Source: Erythrophleum ivorense
Lineage: Eukaryota; Streptophyta; Magnoliopsida; Fabales; Fabaceae
Assembly: GCA_026724425.1 (NCBI GenBank)
Contig: JAIUCV010000103.1
Location: 1,488,001-1,552,000, forward strand
DNA length: 64,000 nucleotides
Reading direction: 5' to 3'
Under the pieces are notes generated by a model that saw only the letters and a list, made by a program, of their open reading frames with translations, was not told the origin of the DNA and did not search any database. The position numbers were made by a program, and so were the translations under genes. This document shows, piece by piece, positions 35,280 to 47,455 of this stretch (within the stretch, counting starts at the first letter, position 1; every line of letters begins with the position of its first letter).

Positions 35280-38200
35280 ACTCTACTATACCAGAATTAA
35301 AAATAAGGGGCCAGAGGTTGTAAAATCATGATAGATGCAATCGAAGGCAATTGCTGAAGGTTAATAGATCAAACAAATGTGAATTATCATAACAGAGATG
35401 GAAGAGTTTTGTTCGTAAGGAAAAGTGGTTCATCAATCTAATTTCAAAAAAAAAAGCAACAAGGGTTTTGCCGGTATAGATTTGAAAGCATAACAAATTG
35501 AAATGCACTCTTTTATTCTCTCAAGTTATTAAAAGCTAAAACATAAATAAATGAAGAAAAAGTTTGAATGGCACAAAAGATCGAGATGGAAAATTGGTTC
35601 AAATTACACTCTTTCATTTTCTTAAGATATTAAAAAGAAGAAAGAAAATAGAGAAAGAAAAGTCAAACGGTGGGAACTTGTGTTTGAGAGAGAAAGAATA
35701 TGATTTGAAGATTTAAAATTTGAAATTCAAAAGAGTGTTTGAAAATTGAAAGAGAGATTGTGCCATTTGAGGAATTCTAGAATAGAAAAAGATGCATAGG
35801 ATTTTAAAGGAAAGAAAGAAAGAATATAATGAGACTTATGATTGTTTCACCAAAGAGATATAATGTAAAATGATAAAATGAAAAAAAAAGACACGGCACC
35901 CAATAAAGCTATGATTTAGATAAACTAACATATCAACAATAAATTTTAGAAAGTAAGGATAGCTTATAAAGTAAAAGTTGAGAGGAAAAGTCTAACCTAT
36001 GACCGATAGATGAATAGTAAAAATTTAACTTTTATAAATATATATGGATATATTTATTGATTGATATTCATATTAATAATAAATTTTGGCCATTAAACAA
36101 TGGCAAGTAAATAGTAATAAACAGTAATAAATAGTGGCGGAAGATTTTACTTATATATATATTTCCTATTATTCTTATGTAACACCAATGGCATGTTTGG
36201 TTGGGTGAGGGAAAGGGAAAAGGAGAGTGAAAATTTGATAAAATTACAATTTTATCTTTATAATTATTATTTAATACTATCTATCAATCATTATCTAATT
36301 ATTAAAAGTAAGGACATTATAGGTATTTTACATATATAAAATCACTTTTTTATTTTTTATTTTCATTTCTATTTTTAACTTTCTGCGTATCAAATGAATC
36401 GCAAAAGAAGAGAGGGATCAAAATCAAATAATTTTGAAGAAACTAGTTTCTCCAGCAAAATAGATGTACAATGGGAGAGATTTAGTTAGAGAAAACTAAA
36501 TGGACCAGCAATCAGGGCTACACACATGGTTCAGCGACATAACTAGTTTGGTTATATTGGTCAAACTAAAAAAAAATAAAATTATTACACTAGATTGGAC
36601 ATAAAACCAACATATTAGTTAATTTTGTCTAACCAATTATATTAGTTAATTTTGTCTAACTCAACCTAATTATATATATTTAAAAAAATTATTGTATAAA
36701 GACTTATATAAAAAAAATTTTAAAAATAAAATATAATTTTATAAGTATTTATATAAAAATTATATTTTTTAAAAATAAAATATAATGCTTGAAAAATTAT
36801 TTTTAAAAAAATATAGCCCGGCATGTGAGACCTATACATGGCGTTCGGGTTTAGAGTTTATTGCTTTTGGGGCATTAAAGCGATACTCCAAGTTAGTACT
36901 AGTATCTGAAGCATTAATTAGTGACGTGTGAGACTTATACATGCAGCCTTGCCGTTTGTCAAACAGCTAGTAGCTAGCAGCAATCAAATTTCTAATTGTA
37001 GATCCCTACTAGAGAGTGGCTTTGGGGTATGAAAGCGATACTCCAAAACCAGAGGCTCAAGTTTATTTTTTGACTACAACTAAATATTCTTCTAATTAGG
37101 TAGGATAGGGTAATTGGTGTTGGTTGGAATATTAATGAGTCATTAGAGGTGATGGTGCCTCTAAACATGGCCTACTATATCTATATATCTTTGTCGTGAA
37201 AATTTATCCAACAGAAATTCTGTATTGATATTAACGTAGTCGAGGGCAATGGTGGCTGTTTGAAATAGACAGAGGCGTCGCTACCTTCCACAGCCAAATT
37301 TGTTAGCATATATATTTGGAATTTTGGTTTTTTTCTAGCTGGGAAGAAATATATCAATTTGAAACCAATGACAAGGAATAAGCCTGTCTTGGGAAGCTTA
37401 TATGGCTCACCGATAGTACAATCCTAGGTTGTGAGCAAATTGGAAGATGAAAAAAAAAAAATTAAGTACAGTTTTTATATTTTTATTATCAAAATTTGTA
37501 ATAAAAAATAATACATTACACATGTCATATATTTACTGAAAATTATGATATCATCGTCCAATTCAAAAACAGAGAATATAGTCTAGAGAAAAAAAACATC
37601 CAACGTGGTCGATCTAATTCCAATACAAAAACGCATGCTGCCTTTGGCCCTTTAGAACGCATTGGCTTCGTCATGTGGGTTTGTCTGATATCATCATCCC
37701 TAAGAACACGAGATTTTTTTCAATGGAAAATCGACTCTCTGTTTTTCTTCATTCAACACCAAGTGCGGTAGGCAAAGCTGTCTGCTAGATAGTATAGTAG
37801 TGGATGAGCAGTACCAAACAGTGTCCCACAGTGCCGTCATTTTAGTATTGGGGAACACAAGGAAAGCCACCAGCTCAACGTTAGGCGGTTCAAAGATATG
37901 AAGTATGCAGGGAAACAGAGTCACAGAAAGAGATGCATGAAGGAACATTGGGCCTCACCCACGAGCCCAGAGGCAGAGGCCACAAAATTCGGCTATTATC
38001 ATCAATGCTGGTTGGGCCATGTCCTTTTCCTGATGAATCCACACTTGTCATGGAAACCTTTTCTTTGGGCTGAGCCATCAAATCAATCTTTTTGACTTGA
38101 GAACATGCTTGTTTTGATATCTTTCCAGAAGGTGAGACTTCGCGATTGAAGCGTCTAGATGTTCTAGTGACTTTGCGATTGAAGCGTCCAGATGTTCTAG

Positions 38201-40700
38201 TTTCCCTTTTCATCGTAAATGAGGTGTTTTTAACTTTTTTGGTACTGATTCTTTTCTGATTTCATAATGTCCCCCATATAGGAAAGGTATTGATTCGCTA
38301 TCCTCTACTGTATAATTGGGTGCCTCGTTTCGTTCCTTGTGAACAAAAAACTACATACATGCATTCCCTATCAATGTACTCAAACACAACAGAAGACTAA
38401 TATTTAACACACTTGGTAGATCGAAAGAACATGACATTGCTTACAAATGATATTTCATATCTCTGAAAATTCATGAGATCATACATTTTCTTTTCTAACT
38501 TTTAAAAAATGTCAAACATATCATTTTAATTTATTTGAAAAATATTAGATTGTCTTTTTAAATTTGAAAATCTTAAACATAAAATAAGGTATCATGATAT
38601 CTTTACATATCCTGAAAAGTCCAATGCTACGTGCCAATGTAGCAACCAACTTTACTCCATCACATCAAATATACATTAATGTTTAGGCAAAAAATCTATT
38701 TTTAGTTCTTGAAATTTCCTTTAAATTTTATTTTAGTCTTTGTTTTATTTTAATATGGTATGCAAAGTTTTTAAAAAATGTTCAGTATCTTCATTTTTCT
38801 TAACTCTACTAATAAAAATTTCTAACGTGACATCACATATGATTTTGCAAACTAAATAAGACATGGACATAGCTGCCATAATCCAACTTAGATGTAAATT
38901 ACATTACTTTGTTTTTCCTTATAATCAATCTAAGGCTAAAAAGAAAAAAAATCATATTTTCATTAATTTCATTCATGCCTTCTTTAAACCTCTTTTAAAA
39001 TATAGGTCCAAGTTACCATATTAGCATTTTATTTAATGCGTAAAATTACGTATGATGTTACATTAAATATTTACAGTAATAGAATTGACAATGTTAGAGA
39101 CAAGAGCAATATTAATTTTTTTCCGAATCATTAAGAAATATTGGACTAAAATTAAATTTAAGTGACACTAGATGGACTTTTGCTTAATATATCCAAACAA
39201 CACAAACCTTATCTTCCACGGTTCGGATACAAGGAATCAAAGTAATATTTTACTCAATTGGAGTAAAACCCTATATATACATGAAATATTTTTTAATTTA
39301 ATTTTTTATAAAATATTTTTGCCCATTCAATCATTTATAAAGAAAATATTTTTTAATTTAATTTTTTATAAAATTATTTTCTTAATTTAATTTCTATATT
39401 TTTTTAATTCAAATTTTCTTAAATAAAATTATTATCAATAATAATCTATCCCATATAAGTTTTTTTTTAATTTGATAAAAAATTATTAATACAAGTTTTA
39501 TCTATAAACTAAATTGAGAAATAGTTAAATATAAAAGGCTAAATTGAAAAAGTAATTTTATAAAAAATTTAATTAAAAATAAATTATTTATAAATGATTA
39601 AATTAAAAAAATACACCATCTATACAATATCAAAATAAAATTTTACTCAATTGGAATTCATTATCATCTTGAATGGGCCTTGAGCCCAAGGGGAATCCGC
39701 TTTTCAATTGATCTTGGGTCCGCAACCGTAGTTGACTTCAGAAAAGCAAGACATTAGACCTGATATCTTCTGACAAGGATTTCAAATTGGAAAGACAACA
39801 TTTTGGCCCAATAAGACATTGTCAACCCTCGCCTTCGTGGAAGTTATAACGGTGTTCTCCGATTGCATTCGGTTGACTAACACCAAACGCAAACTTCTTT
39901 CCTAATCTGGTTTGGTTTTTTTTTGGCAGTTTGCACCTTACTTTCAATTATTCCTCTCATTCTTTCTCTATGCAGCCTTCTTCCATTTTTCACTTCTTCT
40001 TTGAGTCGAAGTAATCTGTGGTTCCCATCTCTCAAACCTGCTAATTTTCTTCCAAACATATTAGAAATTAAAAGATTAGAATTACATATAATTTTTTATA
40101 TTATTATTATAATTATAATAATTATTATTATTCAATTAAAATATAGCAAATATATAATTTTTTTAGTAAAAACATAACCGATTTACAATTTAATTAAATA
40201 ATTATATATTATATATTTATCATATTTTGATTTAAAAATTTAATAATAAAAATATAACAAATTGCATCTAATTTTTAAAATTAAAAATTTTTGATTAAAA
40301 AGGACTACTTATTTATTTTTCACATGTTCAAAGGAGATCACAATAACATTAAGTGAATTGATTTTTTTATTAGCACATTTGGAACTTGTTATAGGCCCAA
40401 ATATGCAACTAAAGCACATAGAAATGTAAGCCTAACAAATTTCATCCTCTAATTATAATTTATATACCTTTTTTTTTTAATAGCAAAGCCTAAAGCAAAT
40501 ATCGTACCCCATTTTTCAAGTTATTACCCGCTAAACTATAGGGTTGTAGCTTGGGTGAAAAACAAAGTACGTGGTACTATGAATTGATTATTACTCTTTC
40601 CAACTGCAATAAATTCTTTCTTTTTTCTACTTTTGAAAGAAATCGGATAATAATCTATTATCTATTATTTTCCATTTATTTTCTGGAAAAAAAAGTAAAT
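35280..40700. other. 5.4-kb spacer, no gene recognised
   Basis: AT-rich. Contains the duplicated block at 36825-37050 and a 62-bp direct repeat near 39280-39385 (AATATTTTTTAATTTAA twice). The minus-strand frame 38213-37890 (107 codons) holds a short 33-bp internal repeat encoding RTSxRFNR twice. I recognise no family there and do not call it a gene. Confidence 0.5.
36825..37050. repeat. Two interleaved short direct repeats
   Basis: TGTGAGAC(C/T)TATACATG occurs near 36824 and 36926, and TTTGGGG(C/T)AT(T/G)AAAGCGATACTCCAA occurs near 36867 and 37020. The order A-B-A-B suggests a duplicated unit of about 100-155 bp with indels, of unknown origin. Confidence 0.6.
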
Positions 40701-40734
40701 CCATTTCTTCTTTCTTCTCCAACTGTAGACGTCT

Positions 40735-41585
40735 GTCGGAAGATTCTCTCCGATCTTGATTGATTGCGTAACATCTGAAGTTCGCGGCGTGGTTTCAAGG
40801 GATTTACTCAATCTCAGGTATTGTAGTTTTAGAATTCTCATTTTTATTATTCATCATTTAATTTTTTGTATGCTTGTACTAATAGTTTTGTTTGTACCTC
40901 GAAATCGAAACCCTAGTCTTTTGTTTATTACTCTCAATGTATGTTACCTGCGATGACCACGATGTTTTAGGGTTTCTGTGAAATACTGTTATCGTTCGAG
41001 GTTGTTTATATTTTTTGCGGTGTTTATTGACCTTTTCTTTTAACGGAAACACAACTGATAGCTCTACATATATGGCTTCCTCAATTTCTCATTGTCTTTT
41101 GTTATTTAACCGTGATTTTTCTTTTATGTATAAAACTGATAATCCTGCACAAGTACTTGGTTGTTCTTATTTGTGAATCTGTGATAGCTTTACATTAAGT
41201 GCAATGAATTGTTAACTAATTGTGGATCTGCCTACGAACTTCTAGCTTATAGATTCATTTTATCGAGTTTTTCCACATGTTCGCAAATATTGCCTGTGTA
41301 TGTAAAACTATCAGGAGCATGAATTGATTGTCAGTTATACTTGTTATCACGCTTCAATTTTTTTGTGGCTATTCTAAATTGTGACACTTCCAGTTGTGAG
41401 ACGACTTGGCTGTGATCTGTCCCCCCAAGTTGTGATTGTTACTTGCAGCTGAGACAGTTTTTATTCTTGAGTTATGACATCCTAATATCTTACTTTCTCC
41501 ATTTTCCCAGGCAGCTGAATCTGGACTTGCATTTTTTAGGATTGATTGGAGCATTACTAAATACAGCATGAGCATATACTAAAAT
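40735..41585 (+). other. Inferred 5' UTR exons and leader intron of the TKI1-like gene
   Basis: A leader exon ending at 40817 (CTCAATCTCAG before GTATTG) and a second leader exon starting at 41511 after TTTTCCCAG would bracket a ~690-bp intron, as is common in plant genes. The second leader exon runs directly into the start codon at 41586. The transcription start is not determined. Confidence 0.5.
41568..41582 (+). promoter_or_regulatory. Tiny upstream ORF before the TKI1-like start
   Basis: ATG AGC ATA TAC TAA, four codons plus stop, ends three bases before the main ATG at 41586. It lies in the inferred leader exon and could reduce or tune initiation at the main start. Confidence 0.55.
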
Positions 41586-44500
41586 ATGCAGTCTACAGCA
41601 CAGATCTCCCTTGATTCTAATTCTCACCTTCATCCAGAGACTATCTCAATTCAAAATGGAGGTCCTGGTATTTCCTCATCCACCACAAATACGGTCTTGC
41701 CACAGCAACCAGGTCAGTCTTCATACTTCTGTCTTATTATTATTTTTCCTTATCATAGAGGCTTTGATGGTTGTGATTGTTGAGACTTGAGGAGTAAATG
41801 GTTCCATTCTTACTTGTCATTCGCAGCTCCTAAAAAGCCAACAAGGCAGTGGGCTGCTTGGACTCGTCAAGAGGAAGAAAGTTTCTTCACTGCATTACGA
41901 CAAGTTGGCAAGGTATATTTATATTAATTGATCTTTCCTTTATGAGATCGCTTATTTTGTTATAAAAATGTTTGCTAATTACAATATCTTTAAATGTAGA
42001 ATTTTGAGAAGATCACTTGCCGAGTGCAAAGTAAAAACAAGGATCAGGTATCTATTACCAGGCATAGTGCTCACTTTTCCTGTTTGATTTTTCCCAAATA
42101 AATTGTGTTTGAATTTTATTGTCAATAATTTCTTAAATTGTTTTCCTTTCCCAACCTCTTTTTTTTTTTGGTTTGGGGTGCTGGATTGTAGGTCAGGCAT
42201 TATTACTATAGGCTTGTAAGACGGATGAACAAGCTTCTTGGACCAGGATTGTGTTTGGATGCCAAAAACTCTAAAGATACAAATGCTGCAATGCTTCGCT
42301 GGTAAGCTTAATTACTCTGTAACTGTTTGTTTACCATATTGATACTTGTTTATATGCAAGATGTAGAGGCTTTTTGTACTTGACAATAGGTTTAAATTTT
42401 TTAAAGTAGATCAAGGACACATGATGGAGGATCCTATGACTCAAAAGTCAAAACTACGTGAATCACATCTTTTGTGGTAAACATGCTTTAGAGCATATGA
42501 CTTAAAAGGGGAATTCATTTGGGCTATTACTTTAACCATTTTGTATTAATCCTATTAGTTAGAATCAGAGTATCGATCTAGGAAAATTTTTACATTGGAA
42601 TTTTTCTGCAGAATGATAGATGCTTTTTGCTCAATTTCTCTCGTTTGTGTTGCAGGTGGTCATTATTAGAAAAATATAGCTGCAAAGCCTCAAAGCTTCA
42701 CCTGAAGCCTCGAAGGTTCAAAATATTTGTTGAGGCATTGGTTAGTCAAAACTATCTTTAACCATCTGGAGATATTATATTTTTTTATATTTTTGGTTAT
42801 TGGTATCTTAAGTCTGTGGTGGAGCTTACTTATATTTGTTTCCATAAAGGAGCACCAACTTCTGAAAGACCGGAAGAAGAATGTACGCAAGAGACCTTTG
42901 CAGGGGGAAAATTGTCCTCCTGCTGCTCCCAATACTGTCTCAAATCAAAGTAGAGCATTGGGAAACGATGCTCGAATGGTTAAACTGGTTCTTGTTGATA
43001 GTCAAAACATTCAAAACCTTGGAACTTCAAAAGCATCATTGAAGCGCAATGTAAACATGGGTGTTAACCGTAGTAACACTAAGGGAGATTCAACTACCAT
43101 GAAATCTTCAAGGCAACGAAAGAAACCAGGTGATTCTTTTTTTCTGTTCCCATTGTATTTTCTAACATTTATGATTTATCTGCTTCATACTAGTTTTGTC
43201 TTTCATATTAATATCACCCAATATCCGATGGAAAGCATCATACATAAATGTTTCTATTATTTTTCATAATAAGGAATTTTGTATGGCTCTCTAGTGACGG
43301 ATTGTGAGCAGGTATGGTCACAGCAGCTGCATATAAAAAATGGGAGAAGGCTGCAATTGCTGGTGTTTCTTTAGTTGCTGATGCTGCAGAACATTTGGAG
43401 CGAGCTGCCACTGTTAAAGAGGTCGAACATGACCACGAGATTCTGGGTAGTCATCCCTTTGGTAGTTTTACCTGTTCCTTGCTCCCAAAAGGACTTAAAT
43501 TCCAGAGATTTGTGACTTCACACCGATTCTTCCATTTTTTTGCAGGAGAAAAATGTTCTGAACCTGTTGGTAATATTCTGCCCCCATTGCCCACTCTTCC
43601 TCAAAATCACTTTGTTGATAACAACATACAGAATATTATGAAACTTAAGCTCCAGTTATTCCCAATTGATGATTTTACTCGAAGAGCCTTGGAAAGGGTG
43701 AGCATGAAAGACAACCAACAAGTGTCTAACTGTAGAATTCGAAATTGCTTCTTGAATGTTCTATATTGATTTTTTCCCCCCAATTTTCTCTGCAGGATAA
43801 GCACAACCCATACCTGGAGCTTACTCTTAGTACTCGAAAAAAGATATCATCAATTTTAGAACATCTAAACCGTAAATGGGGTAATTCAAGCATAGCAATT
43901 GGAGAGTTAATGCTTTTTCCTTATAATATTCAAAAAGAAAATTTGGCTAGTTATCAGAGATGGAAACAAGAATCTATGGTTAGTGCAGGAGATGTATATG
44001 GAATGATTGGAAGCCCGCCCATATTCCGTTTGAGGTACCTCTTTATTGTTTTCCTTCTTCTTGGCTTCTTGTTATATTTGAAGCGACTAAACTGTAGCAC
44101 GTAGGACATGCAATGCACATGATTTAACTTTAATATTAATTTTAGACAAAAAAGCGCTAGTGAAAATTCATTGCATGTGTTTTTATCGATTAGATTGTCT
44201 CTTTATAATCATGCTTGCTGTTGTGCTTCTTTGGCTACTGGGTAAAATGTGGTTGTCTATGCAGTATCAAGCCATAAGAGAGATAAAATTAAGAAATATC
44301 AAATGGACCTTGAATATACTTCAATTTATGTTACTTTACTCATTTTGGTTTCTCTGAAGAGGAGGTTGAAATAAAGATAAAACTCTCGTGGAGAAGTTTT
44401 GAGATACTCAAATGTGAAGGATTAAATTCAAACATTTGAAGTATTACCCATATTTGTCTTCACTGAGAGAAGCCTATAGACTATGCTTTGGTGAACCTAT

Positions 44501-46530
44501 CATGGCAAACTTTTTCCTTACCTGATACTGACTAGATTGTGACTATGTTTACATTTCTTGTTGAAGGTATGGATGGTTTTCCCATGCTGAACTTGGGTCA
44601 CTAAATAATCAAGTGCCTATTGCATCTAGCTGCATGCTTGGACAGTCCAACATTAACACGGTCAACGTGAAGGGTCACATTGTGGATCCGTCTCTCCCTA
44701 CAACGTCAACAAATAATTATGCCATGGATCTCTGTGAAGATCAAGGAACATCCATGACCAAAAATCTTCCTCTTACCACTACTTCAACAACTGATTTGCC
44801 TAATGCGAGAAATGACAGTATTTACCGGAATCCAAGCATTAAGGAGTCAGGTGATTCTACACTCCATGTATCATCACACGGAACAGATGCTGGGGATGAA
44901 ATTTTGACAAGACAAGCGGACGAAATGGTAGCTCTCTCTCTCTCTCTTGTTTTTCATTTTTCTTAAAAGGTATTGTTGTAAATTTTCACCTTGTGCATCA
45001 CAGGGCCTGGAAGTGGGACTTGTAGTTTATTCATACTAGACTACTAGTTCAGATATATAATACATATGATTTAAAGTAAGAATTGCAAATCCATAGACTA
45101 GGAATTAGGGCTATACATCATAAGTTCTGCTTCATGATTTTAATATATGTTCAAGTCATGGTTTGTTTGTGTTAAGAGCCTTGAGACAGTATTTGTTGGC
45201 TCTGATGAAATAACATATGTTCATACCTCAGCATGCTGAATTTTTCCTCTCTTTATGATTGTTATATCATAGCTCTGCTCTTTTTTTATTACTCACTCTT
45301 GTAATTTGGTTTGTGAAGTGGTGGAATTATCTGTCATTACTAGCATTCAAATTTATATTGTCTTTCTTTTGATCTTTAACTTCTCTTTTGTGTTCAGGAT
45401 GAGTTGAGACTAAGCAGTGGAACAGGATTTTCAGCTGGTGAGTGGGCTGATAGCCTTACCAACATAAGTGTGGGGGACCTACTTTCAGGAGTTTCCGAGG
45501 ATCTGGAAGATAAATGCACTGATCCACCTGTTGCTGAAAATTGTAGTGGTTTTCTGCAAATTCCTTTTAGCAGTGATTCTTTTGATGCTGCTATTGCTGC
45601 TCACATATCTTGGCATCAAGACAAGATGCGACATCAACCAACTTTGGCATCCCATACATCTTCCATCTGGGATGCTGAAGAAACATGTGATGCATTTTTA
45701 TTTAAAAAAGATCCTATTTCTCATGAAGATGGTCCTTGTTTATCTCCCATTACCTCTACAGAATCTCACAAACAGGTTGCCGGGAGAAACTTTGAGTGCT
45801 CTGAGAATTTGGTTAAGGTAGTATTTCATAGTTTTGGTAATCTACTGGTAAAAGTTTATTGCAAATTGAAATAAGATTTAACTTCCATACTTTCTACAGC
45901 AGCAGTCACCTGAAAAAGAGAGGCTTGTGGATGATTTTGCTCGAACAGACCCTATAGATGGTTTTGAATCTGAGGCAGATTTCCAGGATCATTCAGCAAA
46001 AGATTTCAGTGGGCTAGCAGATATGTATTGGGTATGTTTCTTTTTATACTCCAGTATTCACCCTGTTAAACCATGGCTTCTTTGTAGCTTGTTAGGTTTA
46101 GGTTCCTCTGCTGCTGGGCAATTTCAAGAAATAAGTTCATCACAGCGAAGTATTACAAGTTTATTGTCCTCTCACTGTGAATTATTAATCAAAGTAATAA
46201 AATCTATAAAGGTTTGAAGATTTGAACTGTCGTATTATATTGAAAAGAAATTGCACTTTTCTATGTGATTTTTGAACGTTTTAATCGGTACTGTTTTATT
46301 GACACTTGTTTTGAGAGGTTTTTGTACATAATACAGACTCATCTTTTGTCTCTATCATGTTGCAGCCTGATTCTTTGGGGCCACTGGATTTAGATATACC
46401 GTCAACGAAGTACCATAGCGAAGATTTAATTTTAAGTGATAGTCTTAGTGGTTTGAATCGCCTGATAGCCAGCAGCCTGGATGCATTCCAGAATTGCTCC
46501 TTTTTCGGGTTTGACAAGAAGGAATCATGA
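41586..46530 (+). CDS. TKI1: TSL-kinase interacting protein 1-like, SANT/MYB domain protein
   Basis: TKI1 was described in Arabidopsis as a partner and substrate of the nuclear Tousled kinase, linked to chromatin and cell division. Thirteen coding exons join in phase: 41586-41712, 41827-41912, 42000-42047, 42192-42301, 42656-42740, 42850-43129, 43312-43446, 43546-43697, 43796-44034, 44567-44927, 45398-45817, 45900-46031, 46366-46530, giving 779 residues. The SANT/MYB-like domain is at about 50-100 (WAAWTRQEEESFFTALRQVG through QVRHYYYRLVRRMNKLLG). A basic segment (KDRKKNVRKRP) follows, then a conserved central block with LKLQLFPIDDFTRRALE, HNPYLELTLSTRKKISSIL and RLRYGWFSHAELGSL. The C-terminal third is acidic and Ser-rich, with WADSLTNISVGDLL and a motif ending FFGFDKKES. 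The last two acceptors include a tandem NAGNAG site. No defect is seen. The symbol is by family resemblance from memory. Confidence 0.9.
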
Positions 46531-47290
46531 TGAACGGTTGAGGTTAGAGAAACTGCCGTCTCTCAGATTTTTAAATTGGAAGTGGTGGTTGAGACTCAAA
46601 TGATTGGATGTTATCTAGTATTATCCCTTTTATGGCATGAACTTCTCTGGTTGAAGTCTGCTATAATTAACCTTTTTCCCTTTCACTGACTTGAGGGGTG
46701 GATGCTGAAGGATTGGTTTAAGCCACTTCAACTCATGCTGTATATGCTTTTCTAATCAGGGTCCCTTCTCATTTGTACAAAGAAATGGTCGTGGAGGAAT
46801 TATACAGTATTCTCGGTTGGTTCTTTGTCAGTCTCTATAGAATCTCTCTCTCTCTCTCTCTCTGTTATTCTTAGCTTGTGTACATTGTACATTAAAATGG
46901 AAATCGTGCGACCCTTATGGCAAACAGCAGTTTAAAGCTGATGCGCAGTAACTTGATTAGATTATTTTGATTTACTAGACTGCGTAATTGTCTATGCGGC
47001 AATTATCATATAAATACTTTATAATCAGTCTTGGAATTAAACATTAACACATAATATGTGTGTGCACATGCGCGCCATGGCAGCTGTTGAAACGAACCTG
47101 CTGAGAGGAATTTATTTTAAAGTACAAGATAAAAATGAAATTCAGTGTAGGCCGGATGGCCAATAGAAGAGCTATTATTCATGATATTTATACTGAGCTA
47201 AGATTAAAAATGAATTTACGTTTTGCACTGTGTCTACTGTCTACAGGTCATGGCACGGCTATAAATTTTAAAAGTTTGATATTAGTTTTA
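46531..47290. other. 3' UTR and downstream spacer of the TKI1-like gene
   Basis: Presumed 3' UTR, with a (CT)n run near 46843-46862. No further coding region is seen. Confidence 0.5.
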
Positions 47291-47311
47291 ATTAATTAAT
47301 AAATGACAAGT

Positions 47312-47435
47312 TGGGTGACCTGGAGGTCACGGGTTTGAATTGGAAATAGCCTCTCTATAAAAAACAGGGGTAAGACTGTGTACATTTACCTTCTTCAGAT
47401 CCCATTTAGTGAGAGTCTCGTGCACTGGGTTGCCC
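47312..47435 (+). mobile_element. Au-type SINE, 5'-truncated
   Basis: The body starts TGGGTGACCTGGAGGTCACG, which includes the box-B-like GGTCACGGGTTTGAAT, and ends GCACTGGGTTGCCC followed by TT. This pattern (GACCTGGAGGTCACGGG, AATAGCCTCT, GTAAG-CTGYGTAC, GTGCA-YGGGTTGCCC) is that of plant Au SINEs, recognised from memory. At 124 bp it is shorter than the usual ~180 bp and lacks the 5' part with box A. It is flanked by TTAATTAATAAATGACAAGT (47292-47311) and TTAATTAATAAATGGCAAGT (47436-47455), a target duplication matching at 19 of 20 positions. Confidence 0.88.
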
Positions 47436-47455
47436 TTAATTAATAAATGGCAAGT

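Noticed and set aside
36186..36420. Possible MITE starting GGCATGTTTGGTTGGG
   Set aside because: The left end resembles common MITE termini but I could not find a matching inverted right end or target duplication.
37890..38213. 107-codon minus-strand frame with an RTSxRFNR repeat
   Set aside because: Short, unrecognised, overlapped by a frame on the other strand and without splice partners; the repeat is a 33-bp local duplication.
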